From: a virus
Virus record (IMG/VR): IMGVR_UViG_3300028840_008160
Span: 62,001-126,000 of that record
DNA: 64,000 nucleotides
Strand: one strand, 5' to 3'
The first letter of the stretch is position 1; each line of letters starts with the position of its first letter. Made by a program: the position numbers and the translations under genes. The notes below the pieces were generated by a model. The model searched no databases, had not been told where the DNA came from, and saw nothing but the letters and a program-made list of their open reading frames with translations. Shown piece after piece: positions 17,959 through 27,557 of the stretch.

Positions 17959-19164
17959 ATGTTTTACAGAATAACAAATGTTGTTAAAAAAATTATCATT
18001 CAAGAGTTACAAGAGCTCTTTAAGGATCATCCTGTTTTTAGTGATGAATTAGTTATCACTAATAAGTATTCATTTGAAGAACGTCCAAAATATGCTATAA
18101 TTGTTAAAACAGCATCTGCTAAATCACAAAAACTGTCATTAGATAATTATAAGGGAATTGTTCAATCATATGTTACTTTAGCTAATTTAAAGAACACTCC
18201 TGGTCGCATGATAGAATGGGTTAGAGAAGATGTAGCAAACATAAGTAATGTAGTTAAGCCCGGATTTTATGTTGTTGAAATGGTAGAAGATGATCAATTT
18301 ACAGTGTCTGCTTATCTTACTGTTGCTGATGAAGTGTTAACGATTGAGACGAATGGTTTTGAACATGCTTTTTTACAACATCAAAACATTAATCCTAACA
18401 GTGAATTAGTTTTGACAGAAACTGGTCGAAGATTACAACCTAACGAGCATTATACGATTGATAATAGCACGGGTGAAATTACTTTTTTGCAACCAACAGA
18501 AGATTATGAAACTATTTCTGTTGATTATCAATACATTGGTAATGTTACTGGACCGTTTACTGTTCAACCAGAAACAGTTGATCAATTGGCAATACCAGGT
18601 GTTGTTTTAGCATTTGGTAATTTTTTAAAGAAGGGTGGTTTACAAGTAGTAGTTGTGTATCCTGACAGACAAGAAGTAGCAAAATCATATTTAGGCAAAT
18701 GGAATATGACATTAAGTTTGGGTGCGGTTGCTCAAGACACTGATACACAAGAACAATTGATAGATTTAGCATCTATGTATATATGGTCTGTATTACAAGA
18801 AAAATTAGTTAATGATGGTATATATGTGTCAGAATTTAATATTGGTGGTGAATCTGAAGATGATGAAGTGAAGAGTGCTAATGAATTATCGTATATGGGT
18901 GATTTATCGTTTAATGTTGATGTTGAATGGGAAGCTTTTCAACCAATTCTCGGTGTAATTAAGAACGTGTTTCTTAATCGTGTCGAAGATTTTGGACAAT
19001 ATGATGATGCAGAACATGAAATTAGAAGTAAACGACCGTTTAATATATCGCAAAGAGGAGTTGACTACATGACAGGTTTACAACCTGTTGAAAATTTAGA
19101 TCCTTTCCTGATAAGACCTCTTCCAAAATATACTCTGGTGCAATCAAGCACGCACGTTGGGTAG
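17959..19164 (+). CDS. Tail terminator or connector-like structural protein, 401 aa
   Basis: Residues 1-130 and 200-350 together look like a tail-completion or sheath-terminator type alpha/beta protein (MIEWVREDVANIS; AFGNFLKKGGLQVVVVYPDRQEVAKSYLGKWNMTLSL). Between them, at about residues 134-195, sits an inserted beta module with YTIDNSTGEITFLQP and VDYQYIG, related to modules in the baseplate proteins further right. The position just after the neck genes and before the sheath fits a tail-terminator role. The assignment rests on context and pattern only. Confidence 0.5.
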   Translation: MFYRITNVVKKIIIQELQELFKDHPVFSDELVITNKYSFEERPKYAIIVKTASAKSQKLSLDNYKGIVQSYVTLANLKNTPGRMIEWVREDVANISNVVKPGFYVVEMVEDDQFTVSAYLTVADEVLTIETNGFEHAFLQHQNINPNSELVLTETGRRLQPNEHYTIDNSTGEITFLQPTEDYETISVDYQYIGNVTGPFTVQPETVDQLAIPGVVLAFGNFLKKGGLQVVVVYPDRQEVAKSYLGKWNMTLSLGAVAQDTDTQEQLIDLASMYIWSVLQEKLVNDGIYVSEFNIGGESEDDEVKSANELSYMGDLSFNVDVEWEAFQPILGVIKNVFLNRVEDFGQYDDAEHEIRSKRPFNISQRGVDYMTGLQPVENLDPFLIRPLPKYTLVQSSTHVG

Positions 19165-19171
19165 AAAAATT

Positions 19172-19348
19172 ATGAATGATGAACAAATCATTCATGACAT
19201 AGTTCACGAATTGTCAAGTGAAAAGAAAAAACCCACAGGTCATCCGGCAAGTAGGCGTTTGCCCAAAAGAGTATATATGGATGTCGCTATACCGGCAGTT
19301 GGTGACTGGCCAAAATATAGCGATCCCATCAAAAGTCGCGAACAATAA
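19172..19348 (+). CDS. Small basic hypothetical protein, 58 aa
   Basis: ATG 19172 is taken as the start; an in-frame TTG at 19157 would add five residues and overlap the previous gene. The ribosome site is weak. The product is hydrophilic with a proline- and basic-rich middle (KKKPTGHPASRRLPKRVYMD). No family recognised. It lies at the end of the neck block, before an 87-base spacer. Confidence 0.4.
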   Translation: MNDEQIIHDIVHELSSEKKKPTGHPASRRLPKRVYMDVAIPAVGDWPKYSDPIKSREQ

Positions 19349-19435
19349 TCATTTCTTTATTTTTATACTATTTTTGATAATTGTATCATCTAGTTTTAAG
19401 GTGAAAAGTCTTTTCATTATTGGGAGTCAGATTAT
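19349..19435 (+). promoter_or_regulatory. Spacer before tail fibre gene with two short palindromes
   Basis: The AT-rich 87-base gap contains TGATA-ATTG-TATCA, a five-base stem with four-base loop (about 19375-19388), and a near-perfect 15-base palindrome TGAAAAGTCTTTTCA at 19402-19416. A TATACT hexamer lies at 19364-19369 without a good -35 box. GGGAG precedes the fibre ATG. It could be a weak promoter or operator, or simply a leader; the evidence is slight. Confidence 0.3.
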
Positions 19436-22400
19436 ATGAGTCAACCCTATGTCGGCAATTATTCATACAGCATTAACGATTTAGAGACTAGTTCTAAAAA
19501 GCGTTATTTGATGGCGGGTCAAAAAGGAAAACCCGTTTTAGATGAAGAACTTTCTGAAGTTAATTTCAGAAATTTTGATCTTAAAAGACGCATTTGGGAG
19601 CGTAATGCTGGTGATGCTGCATTGGGTCGTGATTCATTTGAAATTGTCCAAAGTTCAACAACGACTGTTAGTAACTTCACGATAAAAGGTGGGACAGCTG
19701 AAGATCCAGCTGTGCTATTTATACAAGGCTATCCGCTATTACTCTTTGGCGACATCGAATATAATCAACAAAACAATACTGGCGCGTTAACTGATGATGA
19801 CTATACAGAGACATTAATTCCTGGAATAAGTACGCCTACGTCTGATCGCACAGATACAGTTTATGTTGATTGCTATTTAGCCGAAGTTAGTTCTGAAACT
19901 GGCAGTGAATATCAAGATCCAGCGATTAAAGATGCTGTCTTGGGATTACAGACTGCTAATAGGTTTAGAATTGTTCAAGATATACGAGTTGAAGAAGGAT
20001 CAACGACGATACCTATTGACGGTGTTGATGGCAATGGTATATATCATAGATATTATAAGTTAGCAGAACTTGATAGGCATAATGGTGTGCCTGATATTTA
20101 TACAGCTGATATTACTGACATGCGAACAGTTACGACGTCGCTTAAGGAAATATCAAATGGATATGGTGATATTCATGTAAGAAATGCTATTGTCGATAAT
20201 GATCTTGATGTTCATGGCACACTTACAATCATTAATACATCTGAAACTAATCAAGAAAAATTAGTTATCACTTGCAATGACCCTGGCGTTGTTGCAATGG
20301 TAGTTAACAAGTCAGAAAATGGTGATGCAGTTCAAATCAATAAGACATCAGGCACCGGCTATGCATTGATTGTTAACAGCGGTTATGTCGGCATTAATAC
20401 AAGTGCACCATCTGAGGCACTTTTCATTCATCAACAACGTTTGGGCATATTGGGTTCAAATGGCGCACAAATACGTTTGTCTGGAAATGATCATACTGCT
20501 GGCGCTTTATATACAACAAATAACTATCCATTGTATTTAGGTGTAAATAATATAGCTGAAAGAATTGTAATAGCGGCAACAACTGGTTATGTTGGTATTC
20601 ATACTACAAACCCAAGTAACGAATTAGATGTTAATGGTACAATTAGAATTAGAGGTGGATTGCCAGCTGCTGGCAATTTATTACAGTCAGATGCAACAGG
20701 TGTTGGCACATGGGTTAGTCAGTCATCTATTGATGATAATGACTGGGTAGAAAGTGGAAATGATGTTTACTTTAATAAATCAGGCAATGTTGGAATTAAT
20801 ACATCTTCTCCGTCAAACGCTAAACTTGACGTTAATGGTCAAATAAGAATGCGTACAGATGCCGCATCTGGAAAGATTATAATTTCAGATGCAAATGGTG
20901 TAATGAGTTGGGTTAGTCAAACAGCGATTAGTGACGGTGACTGGGTTGTTAGTGGAAGTAATGTTTATAACAACACTGGCAATATTGGCATAGGCACTAG
21001 CAACCCAACAAAGAAATTTGCTGTTCAAGCAGCTGCATCTGATGGTATGTATTTATGGAATAGTTCGTCTGCAGAACGAGGAAAATTAGCATTTGATGCA
21101 TCATCAAATGCAGTATTAGAATTAAGGAATGCAGCTGGTAATCCGCAAGTTCTTTTAGATTCTAGCACTGGTGCTAATTATATATTTGCCGGAGATACAG
21201 GTATTGGTACTGCTACTCCTGGTGCAAAACTTGATGTTGAAGGCAATTTTAGAGTACTGAACGGTACAACTATTAATGAGTTTTCAACTGATGGAACATT
21301 AGCAGGTGACTCTGATGACGCTGTACCGACTGAGAAAGCTGTCAAAACATATATTGATCAATATAGTCATTGGATTAAAACGTCGACAACAGTGCATTTA
21401 CAAACAGGATCTAATAATGTTGGTATAGGTACTGCATCATCGACATATAAATTAAGAGTAGAAGGCACATCATATTTGAATGGTTCAACTGATATTAAAG
21501 GTGATTTGACAATTACTGATCAGGATTCTACTGATGTTATTGTTAAAATGTATGATAGTGGTGATGATGGTGTTATTGATGTTTATCAAAATAATGCTGT
21601 TACAACTAAAATTCATGGTAATGGAACAAGCTATTTTAAAGGTGGTAGCGTTGGAATAGGAACAGAAACGCCTGCTACAACACTTGATGTTGAAGGTACA
21701 CTTAGAGTATTGAATGGCACGTCAATTAATGAATTTTCAACAGATGGTACAATGGCTGGTGATTCAGACGACGCTGTGCCAACAGAAAAAGCTGTCAGAA
21801 CTTATGTTACTAGTAATGCTGGTCAGTGGAATAGAATATCATCGGTGTTGTCGCCGAAGACAATAACAGATGGTGTTAGTGTCGGTCAAACTGCCGGAGT
21901 CGCAAATACACTTTCAGTTAATGGTAGAGTATCTGTTACTGGTACTAGCACTACACAATCAGCAATTTATAGTATTGCAGGCGGACCTGGTGCAGCTGTG
22001 CAGGCTGTTCAGGATAATGCAAATGGTTATGCTATTGAATCTAATGCTTCTGATACTACAGGATATATTTTGATTGGTAAAAGTGGTGCAAGTACAAGAT
22101 TTACAATGAGGGGTAGTGGTAATACTCGTTGGGCAGCTGGTGGAATAGCTATAAATGAAGCTGAAGTTTCAACTACTGGTTATTTACAAGCTACTGGTCG
22201 TATAGTATGTACTGGTACTAGTACTACACTAGCAGCAATTCAGGGTATTGGAAGCGGTGGTCCTGGTGTATATGCTATACAAGATACTGCAAGTCGTTAT
22301 GCTATTGAATCTGTTGTTTCTGATGATACAGCATATAATTTATTTTGCAAAAGTGGTGCAAGTACAAGATTTACAATGAGGGGTAGTGGTGATACTCGTT

Positions 22401-23338
22401 GGGCAGCTGGTGGAATAGCTATAAATGAAGCTGAAGTTTCAACTACTGGTTATTTACAAGCTACTGGTCGTATAGTATGTACTGGTACTAGTACTACACA
22501 ATCAGCAATTTATAGTATTGCAGGCGGACCTGGTGCAGCTGTGCAGGCTGTTCAGGATAATGCAAATGGTTATGCTATTGAATCTAATGCTTCTGATACT
22601 ACAGGATATAATTTATATTGCAAAAGTGGTGCTTCACTAAAGCATTATTTAAAAGGTAATGGTGAAGCTTATTTTGATTTTTCAGTTGGTGTCGGAACAA
22701 CACCGCCTGGTTATGGTGGCGCATTTATAGCTGGAACAAGTACAACGAACCCAGCAATGTTTATTTATGGTGTTGGCGGTGGACTGCGTGTTATAGCAAC
22801 TACTGGCGCAGGATTTACTTATGAAGGATGGGACTCAACATTGGGTCGTACATTTACTGTTAGTAATGCAGGTCAAATTAAATCAGATTATGGTGCTGCT
22901 GTATATTCACCCGCTGACTTTGCTGAATGGACTAAGGTTGAAGGAGAATTAAAAAATTATGATTTGGGAACAATAGTTTCACAATCAGATATAGATTTAA
23001 CAGTTAAAGTTGCTGATGATGTTGAAAGTGTTTATGGTATTGTAACAGATAGAGCAACATTTCTAGGCGGTTTGACAGGAGTTGTGAAAAAAGAATATGA
23101 TATTTTAGAAGATCATCAGATTGAACGAAAATTTAATGCCAAAAAAATTGCTATGACTGGTCATGTAGTTGTAAAAGTTATTGGCAATATTAAAGTTGGA
23201 CAAAGGTTGACGTTGTCAAGTATACATGGTGTAGCAAAAGCAGCTAAAACAACTGAAGAAAAAATGTTCGCGTTTGCATTTGCTAGACAAAATTATAATG
23301 CAGATGAAATTGGATTAATTGAAGTACGATTGCTTTAA
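19436..23338 (+). CDS. Long tail fibre protein, 1300 aa
   Basis: Residues 1-230 form an attachment-type N-terminus (SYSINDLETSSKKRYLMAGQ, DAALGRDSFEIVQ). The shaft carries many VGI-T-SPS-KLDVNG-type repeats, typical of trimeric phage fibres, and two copies of a motif containing NEFSTDGT-AGDSDDAVPTEKAV (near residues 612 and 762). Residues about 835-1065 are three 90-91-residue units that are almost identical in places. The last 150 residues start with YSPADFAEWTKVEG and GIVTDRATFLGG, resembling Peptidase_G2-type intramolecular chaperone domains that trimerise and may self-cleave. Role: host recognition. The receptor is not readable, and the G2 call is tentative. Confidence 0.8.
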   Translation: MSQPYVGNYSYSINDLETSSKKRYLMAGQKGKPVLDEELSEVNFRNFDLKRRIWERNAGDAALGRDSFEIVQSSTTTVSNFTIKGGTAEDPAVLFIQGYPLLLFGDIEYNQQNNTGALTDDDYTETLIPGISTPTSDRTDTVYVDCYLAEVSSETGSEYQDPAIKDAVLGLQTANRFRIVQDIRVEEGSTTIPIDGVDGNGIYHRYYKLAELDRHNGVPDIYTADITDMRTVTTSLKEISNGYGDIHVRNAIVDNDLDVHGTLTIINTSETNQEKLVITCNDPGVVAMVVNKSENGDAVQINKTSGTGYALIVNSGYVGINTSAPSEALFIHQQRLGILGSNGAQIRLSGNDHTAGALYTTNNYPLYLGVNNIAERIVIAATTGYVGIHTTNPSNELDVNGTIRIRGGLPAAGNLLQSDATGVGTWVSQSSIDDNDWVESGNDVYFNKSGNVGINTSSPSNAKLDVNGQIRMRTDAASGKIIISDANGVMSWVSQTAISDGDWVVSGSNVYNNTGNIGIGTSNPTKKFAVQAAASDGMYLWNSSSAERGKLAFDASSNAVLELRNAAGNPQVLLDSSTGANYIFAGDTGIGTATPGAKLDVEGNFRVLNGTTINEFSTDGTLAGDSDDAVPTEKAVKTYIDQYSHWIKTSTTVHLQTGSNNVGIGTASSTYKLRVEGTSYLNGSTDIKGDLTITDQDSTDVIVKMYDSGDDGVIDVYQNNAVTTKIHGNGTSYFKGGSVGIGTETPATTLDVEGTLRVLNGTSINEFSTDGTMAGDSDDAVPTEKAVRTYVTSNAGQWNRISSVLSPKTITDGVSVGQTAGVANTLSVNGRVSVTGTSTTQSAIYSIAGGPGAAVQAVQDNANGYAIESNASDTTGYILIGKSGASTRFTMRGSGNTRWAAGGIAINEAEVSTTGYLQATGRIVCTGTSTTLAAIQGIGSGGPGVYAIQDTASRYAIESVVSDDTAYNLFCKSGASTRFTMRGSGDTRWAAGGIAINEAEVSTTGYLQATGRIVCTGTSTTQSAIYSIAGGPGAAVQAVQDNANGYAIESNASDTTGYNLYCKSGASLKHYLKGNGEAYFDFSVGVGTTPPGYGGAFIAGTSTTNPAMFIYGVGGGLRVIATTGAGFTYEGWDSTLGRTFTVSNAGQIKSDYGAAVYSPADFAEWTKVEGELKNYDLGTIVSQSDIDLTVKVADDVESVYGIVTDRATFLGGLTGVVKKEYDILEDHQIERKFNAKKIAMTGHVVVKVIGNIKVGQRLTLSSIHGVAKAAKTTEEKMFAFAFARQNYNADEIGLIEVRLL
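21938..22067 (+). repeat. Fibre gene repeat B, copy 1 (130 bp)
   Basis: Matches 22481-22610 with only about one difference (AGC versus AGT near the start). The copies are 543 bp apart (181 codons), in frame, inside the fibre shaft. Confidence 0.9.
22079..22229 (+). repeat. Fibre gene repeat A, copy 1 (151 bp)
   Basis: Matches 22349-22499 at an offset of 270 bp (90 codons). The only difference I see is A at 22121 against G at 22391. Identity at synonymous positions indicates a recent duplication or gene conversion. Confidence 0.9.
22349..22499 (+). repeat. Fibre gene repeat A, copy 2 (151 bp)
   Basis: Second copy of the element at 22079. It runs directly into repeat B copy 2, so A2 and B2 are contiguous. 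Confidence 0.9.
22481..22610 (+). repeat. Fibre gene repeat B, copy 2 (130 bp)
   Basis: Second copy of the element at 21938. The intervening middle unit (about 22210-22348) is diverged at the protein level (AAIQGIGSGGPGVYAIQDTA), so the identity is patchy rather than uniform. Confidence 0.9.
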
Positions 23339-23349
23339 TGGAGATGCAG

Positions 23350-23619
23350 ATGATAGTAATATTAAGTTTTATTCGAAAAACGACAATATTAAAGAATGTG
23401 TCTATTGCACAGATGACTGATGGCAGTTTGAAAAGAAATTTTTATGACAAAGCTGAATTAGTTTCTGTTATAGATAGTATTCCTCCACCTGCTGGAGCAG
23501 ATACTGTGTTATATATTAAATGTGGTTGTGGTAGAGAGTATCTTTGGACAACTACGGATGATATTCCTACGACTAATTTTGATTGCGTTTGCGGCCAGAA
23601 AGTAATCGAATATGGATAA
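23350..23619 (+). CDS. Small zinc-ribbon-like protein, 89 aa
   Basis: Three in-frame ATGs (23338, 23344, 23350) are available. GGAG at 23340-23343 is correctly spaced only for 23350. The C-terminal half carries two Cys pairs, KCGCGREY and DCVCGQK, 20-odd residues apart, suggesting one zinc-bound ribbon. The N-terminal half has a hydrophobic beta strand (MIVILSFI). It follows the fibre gene and could be a fibre chaperone or a small virion protein; no named family is recognised. Confidence 0.55.
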   Translation: MIVILSFIRKTTILKNVSIAQMTDGSLKRNFYDKAELVSVIDSIPPPAGADTVLYIKCGCGREYLWTTTDDIPTTNFDCVCGQKVIEYG

Positions 23620-23631
23620 GATGCATAGATT

Positions 23632-23660
23632 TAGTCAAATGTAGATCATACATTTATAAT
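23632..23660 (+). promoter_or_regulatory. Candidate sigma70-type promoter before sheath gene
   Basis: A perfect TATAAT lies at 23655-23660 and TAGTCA (4 of 6 matches to TTGACA) at 23632-23637, with 17-base spacing, in a 96-base gap ahead of the sheath gene. AAAGGA precedes the sheath ATG at 23716. In AT-rich DNA such matches arise by chance, but the gap is unusually long for this cluster and the downstream genes are normally the most expressed tail genes. Confidence 0.45.
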
Positions 23661-23715
23661 TCTTTTAATTATCAGCTAAAGATGTAAGAGAAAACTAATC
23701 GAAAGGATCTTAATT

Positions 23716-26478
23716 ATGGCAGCATTTGTATCAGGCTATCTTGCGCCGGGTGTATATGATAGAACTCTCTTGGACCCCAATGTCGCTAGTTTAATTGGTG
23801 GACTAAGAATTCCTGTCATAGTTGGAACGGCTAATGAAGAAAAACTTCTTTTGAATCAGGATATGATTCGTGGGTCATCAGCATCTGTTGATAATAAAGC
23901 ATCTAATGAAGATTTATCATCACAAGCTGATGGTTCTAATACTGTATTCCAAGTTTTGTATTACCCAATTGTTACAGGCGAAGGTTCAGGTATAGTTACA
24001 AGTCGTGTGTCAGATGTCATTGTAAGTGTGAATAATCAGCCAGTACCAGTTGTTAGAGTTGACGGATTGAATGGATTAGTGACCACACAGCTTCCGCCAA
24101 AAGACAATGATACAGTCACTATTACATATTATTTTAAGTTGACTGATACTAAGATTGACAATGAAGATGTTTCTGCTCAAGCTGATGGTTCAAATGTGTT
24201 GTTCTATACTGCTCATAAACCGATAGTTGATGGTCGTGGTAGTGGAACGCCTACTACTTCAATAACAGATGTTGTTGTTAAAGTAAATGGTTTGTTAGCA
24301 AATATATCTGAAGTTAGTGGTATTGAAGGAACTGTTACATTGTTAACTGCTCCAGCTGGTGGAGCTACTGTGACAGTGTCATATTGGTTTAATGAGCATT
24401 CAGACACTTTTGACTTGTTGCCTCAAGACAAATTGACAACTGTTATTCAGGTTGGTGATTCGCCTGATTTAGCAAACTATGTTGAAGGTGTTGACTTTAT
24501 CATTCTTGATGGTAATAAAATTCAATGGGGCGCTGGATATAAGATTGACATTATCACTCATACTACAGGTGCTGTGTATTTTGAAGATCAAATTTCAGTG
24601 CTTCTTGTTGACGATCATATTATCAAAGAGGATGTTTCTAGTCAGTTTACTGGTGTCGAGAATTCATGTGTCGTTACTTATCTACCAATTGTTGACGGTA
24701 ACGGCCGTGACATTATTACTTATGATCCACAAAAAGTCAAAGCATACATTAACGACGTTGAGACAACAGTTATTAGGGTTGACGGTGCAACAGGAACCAT
24801 TTATTTGTCAACAACACCGTTAATTACTGATGTTGTTGAAGTCTCATATTACAGAAATGAGATGATTGACGAAACGTATGCTATTGCTGTTGTTACAGCT
24901 GGTATTGCTGGAACTGGCACATATAAAGTTTCAACGCAGATTCAAGGTTCGCTGTATCATGTGAAGATGACTAACTATACGACAACACCTACACCGACGT
25001 TTATGTCATCGGTTGGTGCGTATACTAAGACTAGTAAGAATAAAGCTGTAGATGAAGTAGTAACGTTGACTTTTACAAGTGCAACTGAATTTACAGTGAC
25101 GTCTACAAATGGTTCTGGATCTGGTTCTGGAGCAACAACTTCAGGAAAGACAGGTCATACTTACATCGATGCAGTTACCGGATTGCAGTTTACTATTACA
25201 CCTGATGGGACTTATCAAGTAGGTGAAACTATTGAACTTACTAGTCATAATGATGATGTTCCTGGTACAAGAACTGGTGGCCCTGGAACTGGTGATGCTG
25301 GCCCATTTGAAACAGGTGTGTCGGAAACTGTTTATACTGTGCCAGGTATCAGATTGATTGTTACTGACACAGAGAATACTGCATCAGGTGACACAACAAA
25401 TGTTCAGACATATGATAAAGCTGGTAATGAACCTGTTGTTGGATCGACGTATTACATGAGTTACTATTATGAAAAGACTGATTATACGCCGAAGATTTTC
25501 ACAAGGTTCAAAGATATTACGTCTGAATATGGAAACATGGACATTGGCAACCAAATCACATTAACAGCATTCTTGATGATGATTAACGGTGCTGTAGCTG
25601 TTATGTGCAAGCAAATTCTTAAAGAGCCAGGTGAACAAATAGCTGCTGATCAGACGTACATTCTTGCTCTTAAAGAACTTGAGAAGCCAGTTAGTGGTAT
25701 TAGACCAAGAGTAATTCATCTTTGTACCACTTCTTCGTCAGTTATTTCTGCTCTTAAGACACATTTAGCTCAAATGTCTTCAGAACGTCGTCGGTCTGAA
25801 AGAACAGCATTTATTGGCTTTGCTGTTGGGACTGAACCTCAGGATGCTGCGCAATTTGCTCGATCACTTAGTTATGGCCGTATTGTTGCAGTTTATCCTG
25901 ATGGTGCAGTTGTTGCATTAACTGACGAACGCGGCGTTGAATCTGAGTACATCGTTGATGGTAGTTATATGGCTGCTGCTATGGCTGGATTGAATGTTAG
26001 CACAGCTTATGATGTAGCCGAACCAATGACTCGTAAGACAATCACTGGTTTCAAACGGCTTATTCGTGCTATGGACGATGTTGAAATGGATGAGGCTGCT
26101 GCTGCGGGTATCACTATTATTGAGGATCAATCTGGTATCATGAAGATTCGTCATGCACTGACGACTGATATCAGCAATCCATTTAATAAGGCACCGAACA
26201 TCATCACAATCATGGATGAAGTTCAAATTCAGGCTAGAAATGCACTAGACCAGTACATTGGTAAGAAATTCTTGCCGAATACGCCTGGTGATGTTATTGG
26301 TACTCTTGCAGCTACACTGTCTGCTCTTAAGGAAGGTGAAATTATTTCTGATTATGCTAACGTTACAGCTGAACCTTCCGACTTTGATCCTAACTACCTT
26401 GTATGTGAAGCATACTACAAGCCAGTGTTTGAATTGTCGTATATCAGGGTGACTTTCAATATTAGAGCGAAGCTTTAA
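23716..26478 (+). CDS. Tail sheath protein, 920 aa
   Basis: The N-terminus has the sheath-type opening (SGYLAPGVYDRTLLDPNVASL), and residues about 610-920 are a classic sheath C-terminal region (AFIGFAVGTEPQDAAQFARSL, GRIVAVYPDG, KKFLPNTPGDVIGTLAATL, ending FNIRAKL). At 920 residues it is longer than typical simple sheaths. The excess is mostly three copies of an EDVS-type Ig-like module at about residues 57-140, 141-228 and 299-385, which probably project outward from the sheath. Codon use looks richer in GC-ending codons than neighbours, as expected for high expression. It contracts around the tube during infection. Confidence 0.93.
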   Translation: MAAFVSGYLAPGVYDRTLLDPNVASLIGGLRIPVIVGTANEEKLLLNQDMIRGSSASVDNKASNEDLSSQADGSNTVFQVLYYPIVTGEGSGIVTSRVSDVIVSVNNQPVPVVRVDGLNGLVTTQLPPKDNDTVTITYYFKLTDTKIDNEDVSAQADGSNVLFYTAHKPIVDGRGSGTPTTSITDVVVKVNGLLANISEVSGIEGTVTLLTAPAGGATVTVSYWFNEHSDTFDLLPQDKLTTVIQVGDSPDLANYVEGVDFIILDGNKIQWGAGYKIDIITHTTGAVYFEDQISVLLVDDHIIKEDVSSQFTGVENSCVVTYLPIVDGNGRDIITYDPQKVKAYINDVETTVIRVDGATGTIYLSTTPLITDVVEVSYYRNEMIDETYAIAVVTAGIAGTGTYKVSTQIQGSLYHVKMTNYTTTPTPTFMSSVGAYTKTSKNKAVDEVVTLTFTSATEFTVTSTNGSGSGSGATTSGKTGHTYIDAVTGLQFTITPDGTYQVGETIELTSHNDDVPGTRTGGPGTGDAGPFETGVSETVYTVPGIRLIVTDTENTASGDTTNVQTYDKAGNEPVVGSTYYMSYYYEKTDYTPKIFTRFKDITSEYGNMDIGNQITLTAFLMMINGAVAVMCKQILKEPGEQIAADQTYILALKELEKPVSGIRPRVIHLCTTSSSVISALKTHLAQMSSERRRSERTAFIGFAVGTEPQDAAQFARSLSYGRIVAVYPDGAVVALTDERGVESEYIVDGSYMAAAMAGLNVSTAYDVAEPMTRKTITGFKRLIRAMDDVEMDEAAAAGITIIEDQSGIMKIRHALTTDISNPFNKAPNIITIMDEVQIQARNALDQYIGKKFLPNTPGDVIGTLAATLSALKEGEIISDYANVTAEPSDFDPNYLVCEAYYKPVFELSYIRVTFNIRAKL

Positions 26479-26481
26479 TAA

Positions 26482-26853
26482 ATGAAAAGAGCATTCAATA
26501 ATGCTAAATATCAAGACCAGCCTCGTTTTAAAGACGAGGCTGTGTCTTGGTCAGATGTATTGCCTCGGTGGCAGGATCGCATAAAAGTAAGTCCTGTTAG
26601 ATTAGAAGAAGGCGATTATCTATATGAAGATGAAAATGCAGATCGATTTAATGCTGGGCCTGACTTTAATCAAAAACATGGTCAACCCAGAGGATATGAT
26701 CCAATAAGTAAAAAGCCTGTTGATCGATTTGAAAGTGGAATACACGCTGACGATATTAGAGAACAGGTTTTTGTAGATGATTTGATAACTTCGTTTAATA
26801 ATGAAGAACGATTAATCAGAGACATATTAAAAAATGACACTGGAGGTAGCTAA
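26482..26853 (+). CDS. Hypothetical protein between sheath and tube, 123 aa
   Basis: No family recognised. Acidic and hydrophilic, probably extended (FNAGPDFNQKHGQPRGYDP), with a helical C-terminus (DDLITSFNNEERLIRDILKND). It starts three bases after the sheath stop and ends in TAATG overlap with the tube gene. Its place in the sheath-tube unit suggests a tail assembly or virion role. Confidence 0.6.
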   Translation: MKRAFNNAKYQDQPRFKDEAVSWSDVLPRWQDRIKVSPVRLEEGDYLYEDENADRFNAGPDFNQKHGQPRGYDPISKKPVDRFESGIHADDIREQVFVDDLITSFNNEERLIRDILKNDTGGS

Positions 26854-27491
26854 TGGCATCAAACAGTTATATTTATCAGCACGGTGCGACACCGAACACT
26901 ACTCTGTTAAACAGCCAGAAAGTCAAAGTATTTACTTCACATCCTGGTGGAGCAGATCCTGCAGCTCATCAAATTGGTTTGCTTCAATCATGGGCACCGT
27001 CGCAATCAAGACCGTCAGAGTTCGTTCGCGGTATTGGTCATGGTGATAGAGTTGCTGAGCAATCAGTTGGTGTGACTGATTTGACCGGATCACTTAGTAT
27101 TGCTGTTATGTATCTAGTCAATATCATGCAAGTTCTTGGTTATAATGCTGGATCATCAGGAATTATTCGGTCATTAAAGCATCACAGATGGCCGTTTGAC
27201 ATTAAAGAACAGATCATTATTCCTGATTTTATTCAGTCAGATCTTACATATCAGCAAGGTACTAATAAGACAGGTGGTGTATCAAGTGGTAACATCATTC
27301 AGACTTATTATGAAGGTTGCTGGATGCAGGATTACAATATTTCGTTTGAGATTGGCTCATCAACAATTATGCAAGATTGCTCGGTCAATATTACAGATGT
27401 ATATGATCCTGCCGCTGGCCGCGGCGCATATGGTGAGGATCTCGAAGATAGAGATGCCTCAACGATAAGCAAGCTTATCACGCTTGCATAA
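26853..27491 (+). CDS. Tail tube protein, 212 aa
   Basis: Sequence and position match large-phage tail tube proteins: IGLLQSWAPSQSRPSEFVRGIGHGDRVAE, VGVTDLTGSLSIAVMYLVNIMQVLGY, IIRSLKHHRWPFDIKEQI, and a C-terminal beta segment ending SVNITDVYDPAAGRGAYGED. Tube subunits stack as hexamers inside the sheath and form the DNA channel. Behind a strong GGAGG site, it closes the sheath-tube transcription block and is followed directly by an intrinsic terminator. Confidence 0.85.
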   Translation: MASNSYIYQHGATPNTTLLNSQKVKVFTSHPGGADPAAHQIGLLQSWAPSQSRPSEFVRGIGHGDRVAEQSVGVTDLTGSLSIAVMYLVNIMQVLGYNAGSSGIIRSLKHHRWPFDIKEQIIIPDFIQSDLTYQQGTNKTGGVSSGNIIQTYYEGCWMQDYNISFEIGSSTIMQDCSVNITDVYDPAAGRGAYGEDLEDRDASTISKLITLA

Positions 27492-27514
27492 GCTTGTTTA
27501 GTTACATTCCCCGC

Positions 27515-27557
27515 AAGGCGTTCATTGACCGAGTCTTCGGGAGAACGCCTTTTTTTT
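27515..27557 (+). terminator. Strong rho-independent terminator after tail tube gene
   Basis: AAGGCGTTC (27515-27523) pairs with GAACGCCTT (27543-27551), followed by a run of eight T ending at 27557. Inside the loop a second small hairpin CCGA-GTCT-TCGG can form. It is the only clear intrinsic terminator seen in the window and would separate the highly expressed sheath-tube unit from the tape-measure genes. Confidence 0.88.

Noticed and set aside
19218-19439. A 73-codon GTG-start frame with a hydrophobic end before the fibre gene
   Set aside because: It overlaps most of the 58-aa gene in another frame, has no ribosome site at its GTG, and its hydrophobicity comes from the T-rich spacer.
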